DNA of 22,538 nucleotides from an uncultured Clostridia bacterium (GTDB lineage: Bacteria; Bacillota; Clostridia; Oscillospirales; CAG-272), in NCBI GenBank assembly GCA_945936265.1, contig CAMETB010000007.1, positions 1-22,538 on the forward strand, written 5' to 3'. Each line of letters starts with the position of its first letter. Within the stretch, counting starts at the first letter, position 1. Shown here piece by piece: positions 20,656 through 22,538 of the stretch. Below the pieces are notes generated by a model. That model was given only the letters and a program-made list of their open reading frames with translations, ran no database searches and was not told where the DNA came from. The translations under genes were made by a program, and so were the position numbers.

Positions 20656-22538
20656 ATGGCAAAATTTATTACCAACAACATTCGTAATATTTGTATGACG
20701 GGCCATAGCGGAAGCGGCAAGACCTCTACCGTTGAGGCGATGCTCTTTGGCAGCCACGCTATCGAGCGTATGGGAAAGGTATCGGACGGAAATACCGTAT
20801 CCGACTACGACAGCGAGGAAATAAAAAGAAAAATTTCGATAGGACTTTCCGTTGAAAATCTTATCTGGAAAGATATTAAAATAAATCTTATAGACACGCC
20901 GGGCTTTCTCGGATTCGCGGGAGAGGTGGCGAGCGCTCTGCGCGTGGCTGACGCAACCATAATTACGGTCGACGCAAAATCGGGTCTGGAGGTAGGAACG
21001 GAGCTTGCGTGGTACAACGCAAAAGAGGCCAGAATACCGAGAATTTTCTTTGTAAATAAATGTGATGACCCTGACGCAGACTTCGACCGCGTATTTTCGG
21101 AACTGCACGATAAATTCGGAAATGCGCTTTGCCCTGTCTTTATTCCCGTAAAAACAGGCGGAGAGGTGTCGATGATAGACCTTTCTACAATGAAAGGCTT
21201 CAAGTATACAAAGGGTGGCGAACGATGCGAAATTCAGATGACGGACGAGATGAGAAATATCGCCGCAAAGTATGAAGAAATATATATGGAAGCAATAGCG
21301 CAGACGAACGACGAGATGATGGAAAAATTCTTCGCCGGCGAGAAATTCAGCACAGAAGAATGTGCGCTTGCTCTACATAACGGAATAATAACAGGCTCGA
21401 TAGTGCCGGTATGGTGTGGATCGGCCGTAAATATGTGGGGCATTTACGCAATGCTCGACGCCATTGCCGAGTCGTTCCCGAGGCACACGGCAAAGAAAGA
21501 GGAAAATGATATAAACGGCGACCCCGTGTCGATAGAAAGAGAAGGAGAGTGCAAACTTTTCGTCTTTAAGACAATAGCCGATCCGTTTGTCGGAAGATTT
21601 TCGTTCTTCAAGGTTATGAACGGAGAACTCAGAAAGGATATGACCCTTAAAAACGTCACAAAGGGCGGCACGGAGGAGAAATTCTCGAAAATATATACGA
21701 TATGCGGTAAAAAGCAGACGGAAGTTGACGCTCTTGCCTGCGGCGATATAGGCGTTATTCCGAAACTTGCAAATACCGATACAAACGACACTCTTTGCGA
21801 AAAATCAGACACAGAGTACGCAAAAATAGTATTCCCGGAGGCAAATATGACGATGGCTATAAAGACTCTCGGCAAAGACGAGGACAAAATAGCCGCCTCG
21901 ATAGCGAAAATTCTCGACGAGGACAAAACCGTCAGGTTTGAAAACTTTGCCGAAACGGGCGAACTTTTAATAAAAGGTATAGGCGACGTTCATCTTGATA
22001 CGGTTATGTGTAAACTCAAAAACAGATACGGGGTAGAGGCAAAGCTTGAAACTCCGAAAATAGCGTACAGAGAAACGATAACCAAAAGAATAGAAACAGA
22101 AGGCAAGCACAAAAAACAATCAGGCGGTTCGGGGCAGTACGGACACGTAAAAATCACCTTCTCTCACGGAGACGGAGACGGGCTTACCTTTACCCAAAGC
22201 GTTGTCGGCGGAGAGGTACCCAAAGGATATTATCCCGCAGTCGAAAAGGGACTCAGAGAAGCTATCAAAGCAGGCGTTCTTGCAGGCTATCCGATGGTAG
22301 GGCTTGCGGCTGACCTTACGGGCGGCTCGTATCATCCGGTTGACTCAAATGAAATTTCATTCAAACTTGCGGCAAAACTTGCATACAAAGAACTCGTAAA
22401 GGCAAATCCCGTTTTACTCGAGCCTGTCGGCAGACTTCTTGTCACCGTGCCCGAATCTATGGTCGGTGACGTTATGGGCGATCTTAACAAACGCCGCGGC
22501 AGAGTGCTCGGTATGGAGCCCGACACCAAGCGTGAGGG
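20656..22538 (+). CDS. Elongation factor G-like GTPase (EF-G paralogue), 3' end outside window
   Basis: The visible 627 residues cover an EF-G-type translational GTPase up to the start of domain V. G1 is GHSGSGKT (16-23), where typical EF-G has AHIDAGKT. The switch region reads EEIKRKISI instead of EREKGITI. G3 is DTPGF (80-84), so the catalytic His of DTPGH is Phe. G4 is NKCD (134-137) and G5 GSA is in the WCGSAVN stretch. Domain III (GIGDVHLD) and domain IV (GSGQYGHVKI, GYYPAVEKGL) follow. These features place it in the EF-G-like subgroup found beside true EF-G in many Clostridia, not the main translocase. The function is unknown; ribosome binding is likely. ATG 20656 has AGAGGA upstream. 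Confidence 0.93.
   Translation, partial: MAKFITNNIRNICMTGHSGSGKTSTVEAMLFGSHAIERMGKVSDGNTVSDYDSEEIKRKISIGLSVENLIWKDIKINLIDTPGFLGFAGEVASALRVADATIITVDAKSGLEVGTELAWYNAKEARIPRIFFVNKCDDPDADFDRVFSELHDKFGNALCPVFIPVKTGGEVSMIDLSTMKGFKYTKGGERCEIQMTDEMRNIAAKYEEIYMEAIAQTNDEMMEKFFAGEKFSTEECALALHNGIITGSIVPVWCGSAVNMWGIYAMLDAIAESFPRHTAKKEENDINGDPVSIEREGECKLFVFKTIADPFVGRFSFFKVMNGELRKDMTLKNVTKGGTEEKFSKIYTICGKKQTEVDALACGDIGVIPKLANTDTNDTLCEKSDTEYAKIVFPEANMTMAIKTLGKDEDKIAASIAKILDEDKTVRFENFAETGELLIKGIGDVHLDTVMCKLKNRYGVEAKLETPKIAYRETITKRIETEGKHKKQSGGSGQYGHVKITFSHGDGDGLTFTQSVVGGEVPKGYYPAVEKGLREAIKAGVLAGYPMVGLAADLTGGSYHPVDSNEISFKLAAKLAYKELVKANPVLLEPVGRLLVTVPESMVGDVMGDLNKRRGRVLGMEPDTKRE

Overview
The window looks like a chromosomal segment of an anaerobic, fermentative member of the Bacillota, most likely an uncultured Clostridia. 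The grounds are strong AGGAGG-type ribosome sites, sigma-A promoters close to consensus, RNase Y, a LexA with a GAAC/GTTC operator, a YdbC-type PC4 protein, a decarboxylase sodium-pump subunit and a cysteine-rich LUD protein. This assignment is inference from gene content; no rRNA or tRNA gene is present to fix it.

Layout. 1-6400: the 3' end of cofactor-independent phosphoglycerate mutase, an RluA-type pseudouridine synthase, a convergent PiT phosphate transporter, a divergent amidase-domain protein with a Pro/Glu/Gln-rich tail, and a large lipoprotein with a clan GH-A type glycosidase domain on a DTGK-repeat stalk. 6400-8700 (minus): a small lipoprotein and RNase Y. 8700-12550 (plus): a flavin-reductase-like protein, a cytoplasmic alpha-L-rhamnosidase-like enzyme, methylglyoxal synthase and a Cu/Zn superoxide dismutase without signal peptide, closed by a perfect 30-nt palindrome.

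12550-15300 is an accessory island that looks like a prophage remnant. A two-gene minus-strand unit (small Cys/His protein, then a sigma-region-4/ArpU-like regulator) diverges from a CI-like S24 regulator. The space between them holds three TTGA-N6-TCAA sites. Next come a barnase-like ribonuclease, apparently the C-terminal remnant of a phage MuF-type polymorphic toxin, and its barstar-like inhibitor. The pair is bracketed by two almost identical 190-bp direct repeats. Each repeat is rich in inverted repeats and ends on the minus strand in a long terminator hairpin. A Mu Com-like zinc-finger gene lies upstream. The toxin has a near-perfect promoter and Shine-Dalgarno sequence but an ATA codon where the start codon should be. 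This cassette is the most unusual part of the window.

15400-22538 returns to housekeeping genes: LexA under a perfect consensus promoter with an overlapping operator, a 42-aa OadG-like subunit behind an OadB-like sodium-pump subunit, a LUD-domain protein, a PC4/YdbC-like DNA-binding protein, citrate synthase, and the first 627 codons of an EF-G paralogue whose catalytic His is replaced by Phe.

Several starts were moved from the longest reading frame to the codon that follows a Shine-Dalgarno sequence. In three cases (8715, 14865, 18538) the longest frame begins inside a -35 hexamer.
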